From Enhygromyxa salina (GTDB lineage Bacteria > Myxococcota_A > Polyangia > Nannocystales > Nannocystaceae), in contig NZ_PVNK01000184.1 of NCBI RefSeq assembly GCF_002994615.1, positions 29,809 to 93,808 of the forward strand: DNA of 64,000 nt, in the 5' to 3' direction. This document shows positions 54,880 to 62,735 of this stretch, one piece after another. A model generated the notes under the pieces. The model was not told the origin of the DNA and ran no database searches. It saw only the letters and a program-made list of their open reading frames with translations. A program made the position numbers and the translations under genes. Numbering within the stretch: the stretch's first letter is position 1; each line of letters starts with the position of its first letter.

Positions 54880-55515
54880 ATGAATCGACTCCGCGCCCGC
54901 GTGTTCACCGCTTCCCTGACCGGACTCCTCGGCCTCGCCGCCGTCGCGGTCGTCACCGCGACCCCGAGCGTCGCCGCCGCCCAAGACAGCGCCATCGAGG
55001 CGTTCAAGGCCAAGCACGAGGCCGTCGTGAAGCTGGTCAAAGACAACGCGAGCGACGCCAAACTCCAGGCGAAGGTCGATGGGTTGCTCGACTACGACTA
55101 CCTCTCGAGCTCTGCCCTGGGCGGTCCCAAGAACTACGCGCGGGTCTGTGGCTCGCGCTGCGACGAGTTCGACGCGCTGCTGACCCGGCTGATCCGCGAG
55201 AACTACCTGCGGATGATCCGCAAGGCCGAGAAGCACCCGGTCGAGTACGTCGGTCAGGTCGAGGGCAAGAACAACATCTACAAGGTCACGACCCGGGTCA
55301 AGATCGAGAAGAACGGGCGCGAGCAGAGCATCACCGTCGACTACGTGATGCACAAGGTCGACGGCGCATGGCAGGTCCGCGACATCATCACCGACGGCGT
55401 GAGCCTGGCCAAGACCTACCGCTACGAGTTCAACAAGATCGCCAAGGCCGAGGGCATCGACGGCATCATTCGCAAACTCGAGGCCAAGCTCGGCTCCCTC
55501 GACGCCAACCCCTGA
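54880..55515 (+). CDS. MlaC/Ttg2D-like periplasmic phospholipid-binding protein
   Basis: 211 residues from ATG 54880, after which a signal peptide (MNRLRARVF..., hydrophobic core to about residue 35) ends near VAAAQD. The mature part has an early AIEAFKAKHEAVVKLVKDN helix, then LLDYDYLSSSALGGPKNY, LTRLIRENYLRMI, and strands VEGKNNIYKVTTRV and QSITVDYVMHKVDGAWQVRDI, matching the MlaC fold that shuttles lipids between membranes. No mlaA, mlaB, mlaD, mlaE or mlaF gene is in the window, so it is an isolated copy. An AT-rich gap upstream probably holds its promoter. Confidence 0.85.
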   Translation: MNRLRARVFTASLTGLLGLAAVAVVTATPSVAAAQDSAIEAFKAKHEAVVKLVKDNASDAKLQAKVDGLLDYDYLSSSALGGPKNYARVCGSRCDEFDALLTRLIRENYLRMIRKAEKHPVEYVGQVEGKNNIYKVTTRVKIEKNGREQSITVDYVMHKVDGAWQVRDIITDGVSLAKTYRYEFNKIAKAEGIDGIIRKLEAKLGSLDANP

Positions 55516-55552
55516 TAAACTCGGCCGCATCGCCGGCCTGATCCCAGCACCC

Positions 55553-57319
55553 ATGACGAGCGCGCTCCGCCCCCGGACCGCGCTCGTCTTGTTTGGTTCG
55601 GGGCTCGGCGCCGTGCTCGCCGTGGCGGGCGGATGCAGCGACTCCACGGTCGTCGGCGAGGGCCAGTTCAGCCGAGCGATCGAGCTCGCCTCGGACCCCG
55701 CGGCTCCCCTGCCCCGCCTCGCCTGGTTGCCGGGCTCCTGCCCCGGGCCGGTCGGCGGCTGCGAGAGCTTCTGCGACGGCCCACCAGATAGCTGCCCGGC
55801 GTCGGCCTGCCTGCCCTTTTTGATCGACAGCGGCACACCGCTCTCGATCTTGCCGAGCAGCGACGGGACCCTCAGCTTCGGCCAGGACTGCGTCGAGCTG
55901 CGGGCAGCTGGAGGCCTGCTCGACGCGCCCGAAGACCCCGACATCCTCTCGGGCACGACCGCCTCGTTTCGCCTCTACAACGCGCCGATGGTCCACGCGC
56001 CCGGAACAGAGGTCGACGGCTGGGACTGGAGCGCGGGCGATGAGCTCACGCCGGTCGGCGTCGGCGGGGTCATCGGCGGCAACATCTTGCGTGACTTTTC
56101 GGTTGAGCTGCGCCACCTCGTGGGCGAGCCGCCGACGCTCGCGTTCTTCTCGGAGTACCCCGGGACCGAGACGGTGCTCGGCGATCAGGGCCGCGCCTAC
56201 GTGCGCCTCCAGTATCCCGGTCGGCTGCTCGGTCGGCTGCTCAACGACCGCTGCGAGCTCGGCCCGGGCCTCGACTGCCGGCTGTCGGACTTCAACCTCA
56301 ATCAAGACAACCAGGATCTGCTGTTCGAGAGCACCCGCGCGCTCGTCGACGCCTGCGTCGCGCCGCCGCCGTGCACGGTCAGCTGGATCAACGACGCCTG
56401 CCAGCAGACGACGGGCGGCCTGAACCCGACGGGCTGCTCCGACGACATGGGCGAGAGCGCGACGCTGGTCGTGGCCACGGGCGCGCCGGGGGTGGTCCTG
56501 TTCGAAGACAGCGCCGGGCGGCTGCTCGGTCCGCTCGACCAGCTCCCGAGCTGCGCCGCGATCCTGCCCGAGTCCGACGTCCCCGCCTGCTTCGAGTCCG
56601 ACGCCGGTCAGCTCGTGCTGCCCGGCTGGCCCGCCCTCGACGGGCTTCGACGGCTGCGGATCCGCTCGCTGGGCCTGCTCGAGGGCCTCGACCAACCAAG
56701 CGGAGACTCGCCCTGCACACGGCTGCGTGATCGACGCAAGGGCCTCGAGCGGCAGTGCGATCTGTTCCATGACGAGGGGCGGCCCTATCGACCCGCGGCT
56801 GTGCCCGAGGCCTCGGTCGGCGCCTCGGTCGTGGTCATCGGGGAGGTCGCGCTCGGCGACGAGCAGACCGGACCCGACACCAGCGCCTGGCTCCCCACCC
56901 TCATCGTCCCCGAGACCGCGGCGCCGGTCATCGCGCTGCGGCGAGAGGTGGTGCCCGAGGGCGCACAACCCGACGGCCTCGTCGGCGGCGCGCTGCTGTC
57001 CAACACCGAGACGGTGCTCGACTTCACGGAGTCCGTCGAGAGCCCCGGCGTGCGCGTGCGCTGCCTCGACCCTGGCCCGCGCTGCCTCGCCGCGCCGACC
57101 TGCGAGTCCGAGTCTCCCGGCGCCGAGGGGAACACGCCCGGGCGAACGAGCTGCTGCTTCGGCCTGCCGTCCGAGCTCATCGCGCGCGTCGCCCTCGAGG
57201 GCGAGGACAAGCAGGCGCCGCGGGTCGAGGATGCCTGCTGTTCGGCGCTCCCCCGCGCTGCGCTCATCGACCTGCAGTCGCCGGGGCTGGATCTGTGCAC
57301 CGGGGTCGACCTGCCCTAG
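55553..57319 (+). CDS. Lipoprotein with two-lobed aspartic-protease-like fold, one Asp site intact
   Basis: 588 residues from ATG 55553. Lipobox LAVAGGC (Cys28). The first lobe shows LIDSGTPLSILP (Asp92) and, 79 residues later, GVGGVIGGNILRDFSVEL, the paired motifs of retropepsin/pepsin-like domains. The second lobe shows VATGAPGVVLFEDS (Ala308 where the Asp would be) and QPDGLVGGALLSNTETVLDF. The chain also has many Cys (for example CPGPVGGCESFC, CVAPPPC, CCFGLP), expected as disulfides outside the cytoplasm. Whether it can hydrolyse peptides with one Asp is unclear; it could bind a ligand instead. No other gene in the same direction follows closely; the next is convergent. Confidence 0.72.
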   Translation: MTSALRPRTALVLFGSGLGAVLAVAGGCSDSTVVGEGQFSRAIELASDPAAPLPRLAWLPGSCPGPVGGCESFCDGPPDSCPASACLPFLIDSGTPLSILPSSDGTLSFGQDCVELRAAGGLLDAPEDPDILSGTTASFRLYNAPMVHAPGTEVDGWDWSAGDELTPVGVGGVIGGNILRDFSVELRHLVGEPPTLAFFSEYPGTETVLGDQGRAYVRLQYPGRLLGRLLNDRCELGPGLDCRLSDFNLNQDNQDLLFESTRALVDACVAPPPCTVSWINDACQQTTGGLNPTGCSDDMGESATLVVATGAPGVVLFEDSAGRLLGPLDQLPSCAAILPESDVPACFESDAGQLVLPGWPALDGLRRLRIRSLGLLEGLDQPSGDSPCTRLRDRRKGLERQCDLFHDEGRPYRPAAVPEASVGASVVVIGEVALGDEQTGPDTSAWLPTLIVPETAAPVIALRREVVPEGAQPDGLVGGALLSNTETVLDFTESVESPGVRVRCLDPGPRCLAAPTCESESPGAEGNTPGRTSCCFGLPSELIARVALEGEDKQAPRVEDACCSALPRAALIDLQSPGLDLCTGVDLP

Positions 57320-57392
57320 GGTTTTCTATGACCCCCCCCTGGCCGGGCCTTTATGACCCCCCTGGCCGGGCCTTTATGACCCCCCTGGGCAC

Positions 57393-57505
57393 CCTGCACT
57401 TTGCCACGCACGGCCGCTGCGCGGCCGGTCGCTCCTCGCTGCGCTCGTCCCTCGGTGGGCCCTCATGTGCTTCGCAGCGGGATCCGTGGCCCCCTAAAGG
57501 GGGCT
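57393..57505 (+). repeat. Repeat unit copy 1 (113 bases)
   Basis: Compared by eye with copy 2 it differs at two positions (111 of 113 identical). Contains a CGGCCG-based hairpin, a TCGCTCCTCGCTGCGC stretch and a terminal CCCCCTAAAGGGGG palindrome. Not coding as far as I can see. Confidence 0.92.
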
Positions 57506-57550
57506 TCTATGAGCCCCCTGGCCGGGCTTTTATGACCCCCCTGGCCCCTC

Positions 57551-57663
57551 CCTGCACTTTGCCACGCACGGCCGCTGCGCGGCCGGTCGCTCCTCGCTGC
57601 GCTCGTCCCTCGGTGGGCTCTCATGTGCCTCGCAGCGGGATCCGTGGCCCCCTAAAGGGGGCT
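57551..57663 (+). repeat. Repeat unit copy 2 (113 bases)
   Basis: Near-identical to copy 1 and separated from it by 45 bases that hold two of the short ATGACCCCC units. Fragments of the same unit occur at 8462-8521, 43311-43385 and 47983-48027, all intergenic. Confidence 0.92.
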
Positions 57664-57737
57664 CTAGACGCGTGCTCGAGACGCTTGTTTGCTGCGTCCA
57701 TGGGACGCGCAACGCGTGGAAAAATCGAGGGCGTGCC

Positions 57738-58388
57738 TCAGTGCAGTGTGTGCGTGCCCTGCATGCCGACGAGGCGCTGGGGATCTACTCCGATCGCGCC
57801 CAGCGCTCGCGCCCACATGTGGTCGGGCTCGCAGTCGAACAGGAAATCGACGCCGACCCCGACGTCGTCCTCGCCCTCTTCGACGATCGGGACGACGACC
57901 CAGCTGCCCGCCGCGATCTCGGTCTCGAGCTGCCCCCCGGCCCAGCCCGCGTAGCCAAGCAAGAACATGAAGCGCGAGCCGCCGCCGCCGAAGCGCGCGC
58001 CCGGAGCCCCGCCTCGAGCCCTGCCCGGATCGTTTTGCTCGTCGAGCACTGCCTCGAGCGAGGTCGTGAGCCACAGGCCTTCGGCGAGCTGGTCGGCGTC
58101 GCTGTCCCAGCGGCCTTGATCGTGGAGGAACCACCCTCGAATCTGCTCGACCGGACCCCCGAGGCGCACGCACTCGTCTGGATCTCCGGCCCAATCCAGG
58201 GTTAGCGACTGCGCGACCTCGTGGATCGTCGTGGGCATCGGGTTGTTGAGGACCAGGCCCAGCGCGCCCTCTTGACCGTGGTCGAGCATCAACACGACCG
58301 AGCGGTGGAAGTTGGGGTCGAGCAGCTGGGGGACCGCACACAGGAGGTGCCGGGCCAGACCGCGCTCGCTTCGTTCCCCGATCGTCAC
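57738..58388 (-). CDS. YqgE/AlgH family protein
   Basis: 216 residues from GTG 58388. The early motif DPNFHRSVVLMLDHGQEGAL and LGLVLNNPMPTT, then VRLGGPVEQIRGWFLHD, and FLLGYAGWAGGQLETEIAAG are all signatures of the UPF0301/YqgE-AlgH family, some of which were linked to transcription of alginate or other genes, though the biochemical role is unknown. A Gly-rich loop (about 130-140) is longer than in most members. Cytoplasmic. Converges with the aspartic-protease-like lipoprotein across the repeat-filled gap; the kinase gene lies upstream with 75 bases between stop and start, possibly in one transcript. Confidence 0.92.
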   Translation of the reverse strand: MTIGERSERGLARHLLCAVPQLLDPNFHRSVVLMLDHGQEGALGLVLNNPMPTTIHEVAQSLTLDWAGDPDECVRLGGPVEQIRGWFLHDQGRWDSDADQLAEGLWLTTSLEAVLDEQNDPGRARGGAPGARFGGGGSRFMFLLGYAGWAGGQLETEIAAGSWVVVPIVEEGEDDVGVGVDFLFDCEPDHMWARALGAIGVDPQRLVGMQGTHTLH

Positions 58389-58463
58389 TCGACCAGCTTA
58401 GCTCATCGCCTCGCGGCCGCACACACCCCATCACGGCGGCCGCTCGCACCGCCCCGCTGTGCA

Positions 58464-60209
58464 TCACTGGGGCGCGCTGTTTTTGCCTTCGCCCTTGGCC
58501 TTGCCCTTGCCCTTGCTCTTGCTCTTGCCCTTGGCTTTTTTCTCGTGCTTCTTCCGGTCCTTGTGTTGCTTCTTGTCCTCGTTGGCCTGGTTCTCTTCGG
58601 CCTTGCGCCTGCGATCGATCTCGCGTGGATCCTCGTCGACAGTGCTCGCGTCGCTGTCATCGGTTGTGGACCCTCCTGATCCGCCGGCGTCGTCAGGCTC
58701 TGGCGTGGGTCGTGGTCCCCGCCTTGGACCCCTTGCGCGGTCGTCGAAGGGCTCGGGACGGACCGGGCCGGGCACGACCCCAGCGGGCTCGGCGGCCGAT
58801 TGCTCGTCAGGCGCTGCTTCGTCGGCGAGGGCCTGGTTGGTCGCCTCGGCTTCGGCCACAGCGGGGTCATCACCCCCGAGCGTGCTGGCGATCCCGCCGA
58901 CGGCGGCTGCGACCAGGAGCAGCGCGGCGACGATGGCGATCGGTAGCCCCACACGCAGGCGGCGCTCGGGCGGCGGGCCGTCGAGATCCATCACGGACGT
59001 CACCACCACCTCGGCGTGCGAACCCGCGAGGGCCAGATCCGCGGGCATTGGGCTGGCCGCCGCGCTGGCGCCGAGGCTGTCGTAGGCGCCAGTCGAGAGC
59101 TGGCCGACGCCGAGATGTCCACTCGACGCGTAGGCGTGGGTCGGGGCGCCGCGCGCGATCGAGGAGCCGGCGCCGGACGGCATGCTCGCCTCGGGCTGGC
59201 TGGTCGAAATCGTTGCGCCGGTTCGGACCGCGGCGCTCGGCTGCGCGGCGGGCTGCCACGCGACGCCCGAGCGGGCGGGCTGGTTGGACGAACCCGGGGC
59301 GGGCGTGAGCGCGAGGCTCGGGCCCGAGCGAGGCCCTGGGGCCAGTGAGGCCGCCGCGGTCTCGAGCGCGTCGATGACCTCGCGGGCGCTGGCGTAGCGA
59401 TCTGCCTTGGACTTCTCGAGCAGCTTGTCCACGACCCCGGCGAGCGCCGCGGGCACGCTCTCGGGCAGCGGCGGCGGCGGAGCCATGATCTGCATCCGCA
59501 ACAACTGCGCCGGCTCGTCGGCCTCGAAGGGCGGCCGCCCGGCGAGCATCTCGTAGAAGATCAGCCCCGCGGCGTAGAGATCGCTGCGCGCGTCGATCTT
59601 GCCGCCCGCGGCCTGCTCGGGGGCCATGTAGCGCGGGGTCCCAAACACGATGCCCTGACGGGTGAGCTTCTCGACGCCCTGCTCGTCGAGCAATTTGGCG
59701 ATGCCGAAGTCGACGAGCTTCACGAGCTCCTCGCCGCGGAAGTCCGTGGTGAGAAACACGTTCTCGGGCTTGAGGTCGCGATGAATGATGCCGAAGTGGT
59801 GGGCGTGCTCGAGCCCGCAGAGCATCTGCTTGGCGGTCTCGATCATCGCCTCGGGGGCCCACGGGCGCCCGAGCCGGGCCTCGAGCTCGCTGCCCTCGAG
59901 CAGCTCCATGACCAGGTAGGTCGTCCCATCCTCGGTCGTGCCGAAGTCGGTCACGCGCACACAGTTGGGGTGGTCGAGGCGCGAGGCGCTGGTCGCCTCA
60001 CGCTCGAAGCGCTTGGCCACCGAGCTGTCGCGGCCGAGCTCGGGGCGCAGGACCTTGATCGCCACGTCGCGCTCGAGCCCGGTGTGGCGGGCCCGGAACA
60101 CCGCGCCCATCCCCCCCGATCCCAGCAGCGACTGGACCTCGTAGCGATCGTGGAGCACGGCCCCGACGAGCGCGTCGAGGTCCGAGTGAAGCTTGGCCGA
60201 TTCGCTCAC
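58464..60209 (-). CDS. Hanks-type Ser/Thr kinase with transmembrane segment and Lys-rich tail
   Basis: 581 residues from ATG 60209. Kinase domain at about 22-290: LLGSGGMGAVF, Lys52 in VAIKVL, HRDLKPEN (143-150), DFG (167-169), GTPRYMAPEQA; catalytically complete. A long Ser/Pro/Ala-rich linker follows, then one TM helix (about 418-438, LPIAIVAALLLVAAAVGGIA), and a C-terminal extracytoplasmic part that is acidic and then extremely Lys-rich (KKHEKKAKGKSKSKGKGKAK). The Lys-rich tail could bind nucleic acid, wall polymers or negatively charged lipid; nothing proves this. Divergent from the kinase-FHA gene across 233 bases. Confidence 0.92.
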   Translation of the reverse strand: MSESAKLHSDLDALVGAVLHDRYEVQSLLGSGGMGAVFRARHTGLERDVAIKVLRPELGRDSSVAKRFEREATSASRLDHPNCVRVTDFGTTEDGTTYLVMELLEGSELEARLGRPWAPEAMIETAKQMLCGLEHAHHFGIIHRDLKPENVFLTTDFRGEELVKLVDFGIAKLLDEQGVEKLTRQGIVFGTPRYMAPEQAAGGKIDARSDLYAAGLIFYEMLAGRPPFEADEPAQLLRMQIMAPPPPLPESVPAALAGVVDKLLEKSKADRYASAREVIDALETAAASLAPGPRSGPSLALTPAPGSSNQPARSGVAWQPAAQPSAAVRTGATISTSQPEASMPSGAGSSIARGAPTHAYASSGHLGVGQLSTGAYDSLGASAAASPMPADLALAGSHAEVVVTSVMDLDGPPPERRLRVGLPIAIVAALLLVAAAVGGIASTLGGDDPAVAEAEATNQALADEAAPDEQSAAEPAGVVPGPVRPEPFDDRARGPRRGPRPTPEPDDAGGSGGSTTDDSDASTVDEDPREIDRRRKAEENQANEDKKQHKDRKKHEKKAKGKSKSKGKGKAKGEGKNSAPQ

Positions 60210-60442
60210 GGGCCGCCTGTCATCGCCCCGCTATCGAGACGCCTGTCCAGTATCCGAAGCGAGTCACAAAAACTCAACCGCGCCGGTCACCGCCCTGTCG
60301 CAGGGCCGAGGACGAGGCGGCGACGTATGCCCGCTCACCGCCCGTGCACGAACGCGTCGCCCGTCCCGAACCTGGGATGGGTCCGCGAGCTCGGATCTGA
60401 ACGCTTGTGAGGCGGCCGCCCTCCGCGCTAGCTTCGACACCG
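60210..60442. promoter_or_regulatory. Divergent gap between two kinase genes
   Basis: About 233 bases. It presumably contains both promoters, but no -10/-35, operator or hairpin stands out. No gene seen. Confidence 0.3.
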
Positions 60443-61648
60443 ATGGCCCTTCAGCTCAACCCCGGTGACAAGTACGAGAAATTCGAGATTCTCTCCGTCG
60501 CGCGCAAGTACGACGGATCCTGGGTCTATCGGTGCACAGCCGAGGGCTACGAGCAGCCGCTGGCGGTTCGGGTCTCGCTCGACTCGGTCCAGGACGAAGA
60601 CACAGCCCGCCGCGCGCTGCGAGAGATCACGGTCCTCGAGGAGCTGACCAACACCCACGTGATCCGGGTGTTCGACTCGGGCATGGGCGCCAACGATCAC
60701 TGGCACATCGTGCTCGAGGGCCTCGACGGCGCGCGCCTCGATCACTGGCACGACTTCGATCGCCCGATGCCGGCCGCCCAAGCGGTCGGGCTGATCCACC
60801 AGGCCTGCCTCGGGCTCGCCGAGGTCCACGCCCGCGGCGTCGTCCACCGCGATCTCAAGCCCGGCAACCTCTGGGTCGAGCCCGACGGCAACCTCAAGAT
60901 CATCGACTTCGCGTCGGCCCGAGGGTTCGGGGCCAACGCGCTGGCCGGCGACAACGTCACGACTCAGCACGTGCTGGTCGGGACCCCGCAGTACGCCCCG
61001 CCCGAGCAGGTCTACTCGTCGACCCTGACCACCGCGAGCGACGTCTACTCGCTCGGGGTCATCCTCTACGAGCTGCTCTCGGGCCACTGCCCGTTTTGGG
61101 CCGACCGGCCCCGGAGCGAGGTCGTCCGCGCGCTCGCCGACGATCCTGTCGACTGGATGAACGCCCACGTCAAGCAGCCGATCGTGCCGCTGCGCGAGCA
61201 CGCGAGCTGCGTGAAGGTGCCCGAGAACCTCGCCGATCTGCTCGAGACCTGCCTGGCCAAGAAGCCCGAAGAGCGGCCCAAGGACGCGGGCGTGCTGGCC
61301 AATTCGCTCGGCTGGGTGCTCCACCACGAGCTCGGGCAGGCGCCGGTTGCGACCATGCTGGTCACCGATCCAGGCGGCGGGGTCGCGTACCGGATGGTCC
61401 CGCCGGGCGCCCACCGGGTCGGCTTCGGTCCCGGGCTCGACATCCGCCTGCGCGTCGAGGGTGACGACCAGCCCTGGGCCCTGCTCGAGTGGGAGGGGCC
61501 GCCCAAGCAGGCCGAGCTGCGCGTGCTCGATGGCGGGCGGACGATCACCCTCAACGGCCAGCCGATCTCGCAGCGCGCGGCGATCGGCGCGGGTGACGAG
61601 CTCGGCATTGGAGGCTTCACGCTGCGCCTGACCTACCCGCGCGCCTGA
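60443..61648 (+). CDS. Degenerate Ser/Thr kinase-like protein with C-terminal FHA-like domain
   Basis: 401 residues from ATG 60443. The protein-kinase fold is clear (about 12-300) and HRDLKPGN (135-142) is intact, but the glycine loop is SVARKYDGSWVYR with no GxGxxG, the ATP-anchoring Lys position is Arg43 (LAVRVSL) and DFG is DFA (155-157). The alpha-C Glu61 remains. Such a set suggests weak or no kinase activity, so a pseudokinase. C-terminal residues about 330-400 look like an FHA domain (HRVGFGPGLDIRL, ITLNGQPIS, DELGIGGFTLRL), which would bind phospho-Thr peptides. Divergent from an active kinase gene; pairing of an active kinase with a pseudokinase-FHA partner is inference. Confidence 0.85.
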   Translation: MALQLNPGDKYEKFEILSVARKYDGSWVYRCTAEGYEQPLAVRVSLDSVQDEDTARRALREITVLEELTNTHVIRVFDSGMGANDHWHIVLEGLDGARLDHWHDFDRPMPAAQAVGLIHQACLGLAEVHARGVVHRDLKPGNLWVEPDGNLKIIDFASARGFGANALAGDNVTTQHVLVGTPQYAPPEQVYSSTLTTASDVYSLGVILYELLSGHCPFWADRPRSEVVRALADDPVDWMNAHVKQPIVPLREHASCVKVPENLADLLETCLAKKPEERPKDAGVLANSLGWVLHHELGQAPVATMLVTDPGGGVAYRMVPPGAHRVGFGPGLDIRLRVEGDDQPWALLEWEGPPKQAELRVLDGGRTITLNGQPISQRAAIGAGDELGIGGFTLRLTYPRA

Positions 61649-61708
61649 CCCACCCGCGCGCCTGAGCTTGCGGGCCTCTCGGCCTCGTGTTAAAGCTCCG
61701 TTCCGCTC

Positions 61709-61792
61709 GCCAGAGTGGCGAAATTGGTAGACGCAGCGGACTCAAAATCCGCCGGGGGTGACCCCTTGCCGGTTCGAGTCCGGCCTCTGGTA
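61709..61792 (+). tRNA. tRNA-Leu, anticodon CAA
   Basis: An 84-base long-variable-arm tRNA. Acceptor GCCAGAG/CTCTGGT (first pair G-U), D arm with GGTAGACGC, anticodon stem GCGGA/TCCGC around loop CTCAAAA with anticodon CAA, a long variable arm GGGGGTGACCCC, T arm GCCGG-TTCGAGT-CCGGC. Reads TTG codons. CCA is not encoded. Confidence 0.96.
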
Positions 61793-61794
61793 TC

Positions 61795-61824
61795 GGCCCG
61801 GGACGCGAGGTCCCGGGCCTTTTT
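61795..61824 (+). terminator. Rho-independent terminator after tRNA-Leu
   Basis: A perfect 9-base stem (61795-61803 with 61811-61819), a 7-base loop, then five T. It lies two bases past the tRNA 3' end, so it ends that transcript. It is the only textbook intrinsic terminator recognised in this window. Confidence 0.92.
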
Positions 61825-61852
61825 CTCGACCTCGACCTCGGAGCCCAGGAGC

Positions 61853-62668
61853 TCAGGGATCGTCGACGAGCGCGAGCATGCCGAGCTCGACGCGGCCGCC
61901 GTGCGAGCGGACGCGCAGCGCGGCGCTGGCCTGGCCGATCGAGCGGCGGTAGTTGCCCGCGCCCACGTGCGAGGCCGTGTCGAGATCGATGACCAACGCG
62001 CCCGCGCCCTCGATGTCGATGTCGAGATCGCTGACCTTGGCGAGGTTGACGACCACCTGCCCGGTGGTCTCGATCTCGATGTCGCGGCCGGCCTCGGCGT
62101 CGACCGTGACCCGGCCAAAGCCGCTGTAGACATCGACCGCCGCCGAGGTGCTCAGCTCGACGTCGCCCCTCGTGGTGTGGACCCGGAGCTGCTCGGTGCC
62201 CCCGAGGATCTGGACGTCGCCGCCGTCGAGTTCGACCGAGACATAGGCGTCGACGCCGGTCACGAACACGTCGCCGGTGCCGACGATCTCGTGGGCGATG
62301 TAGCTGGCGGTCTGGACCTCGAGGCTGTCGAGCGCCGTGATGTCGCGGATCTCGGCGGGCAGCGAGGCCGAGAGGCGCCCGACCTGCTCCCAGGTCTCCC
62401 AGAGCAGCTCGGCCTTGTGCGCGCTCGTGAGCGCGTCGGGGGCGCTGCCGCCGAGGGTGACCCACCTGCCCTGCCAGTCGACGAAGCTGCGCGCCCCGTC
62501 CCCGGCGACCACGAGCTCGGTCGCGGGCAGGTGCAGCTGCACGGTCTCGACGCCCGCGAGGCTGGCCTCGTCGGCGAAGTCGACCTCACCGCGGAACCCA
62601 AACACACAGGCCCCGAGCAGCGCGGCCCCGAGTCCGCAAGCCAGCGCGCCCCGAAGCCTCGGGTTCAT
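61853..62668 (-). CDS. Lipoprotein with beta-helix/GIN-like (DUF2807-like) domain
   Basis: 271 residues. ATG 62668 is preferred as it gives a lipoprotein signal MNPRLRGALACGLGAALLGAC (Cys about 21); ATG 62713 or GTG 62722 would lengthen the n-region to about 35 residues. The mature part is a repeating beta structure with regular turns (VQLHLPATELVVAGDG, DVFVTGVDAYVSVELDGG, DVQILGGTEQLRVHTTRG, RDIEIETTGQVVVNLAKV), as in the head-GIN adhesin domain DUF2807. Likely a cell-surface or outer-membrane protein. It probably follows the next gene in an operon (about 67 bases). Confidence 0.75.
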   Translation of the reverse strand: MNPRLRGALACGLGAALLGACVFGFRGEVDFADEASLAGVETVQLHLPATELVVAGDGARSFVDWQGRWVTLGGSAPDALTSAHKAELLWETWEQVGRLSASLPAEIRDITALDSLEVQTASYIAHEIVGTGDVFVTGVDAYVSVELDGGDVQILGGTEQLRVHTTRGDVELSTSAAVDVYSGFGRVTVDAEAGRDIEIETTGQVVVNLAKVSDLDIDIEGAGALVIDLDTASHVGAGNYRRSIGQASAALRVRSHGGRVELGMLALVDDP

Positions 62669-62735
62669 GACGTGGCGCGCCAGGGGGGCGAAGGGCTCGA
62701 GCAGGGGCTGCATGGGGATCACGAGGTTGTGATGG

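Larger units (their letters stand above)
57320..57737. repeat. Repeat-filled intergenic gap of about 418 bases
   Basis: No gene seen. It holds five copies of a short unit (TTTATGACCCCCCTGGCC, positions near 57324, 57349, 57372, 57505, 57528) and two copies of a 113-base unit (57393-57505 and 57551-57663). The rest (57664-57737) shows nothing. The two flanking genes are convergent. Within each unit a GGCCGCTGCGCGGCC hairpin and a CCCCCTAAAGGGGG palindrome occur. Confidence 0.9.

Noticed and set aside
57320..57663. Possible CRISPR array in the repeat region
   Set aside because: The repeats are 113 and about 20 bases long, irregularly spaced, with no constant spacer length and no cas genes nearby.
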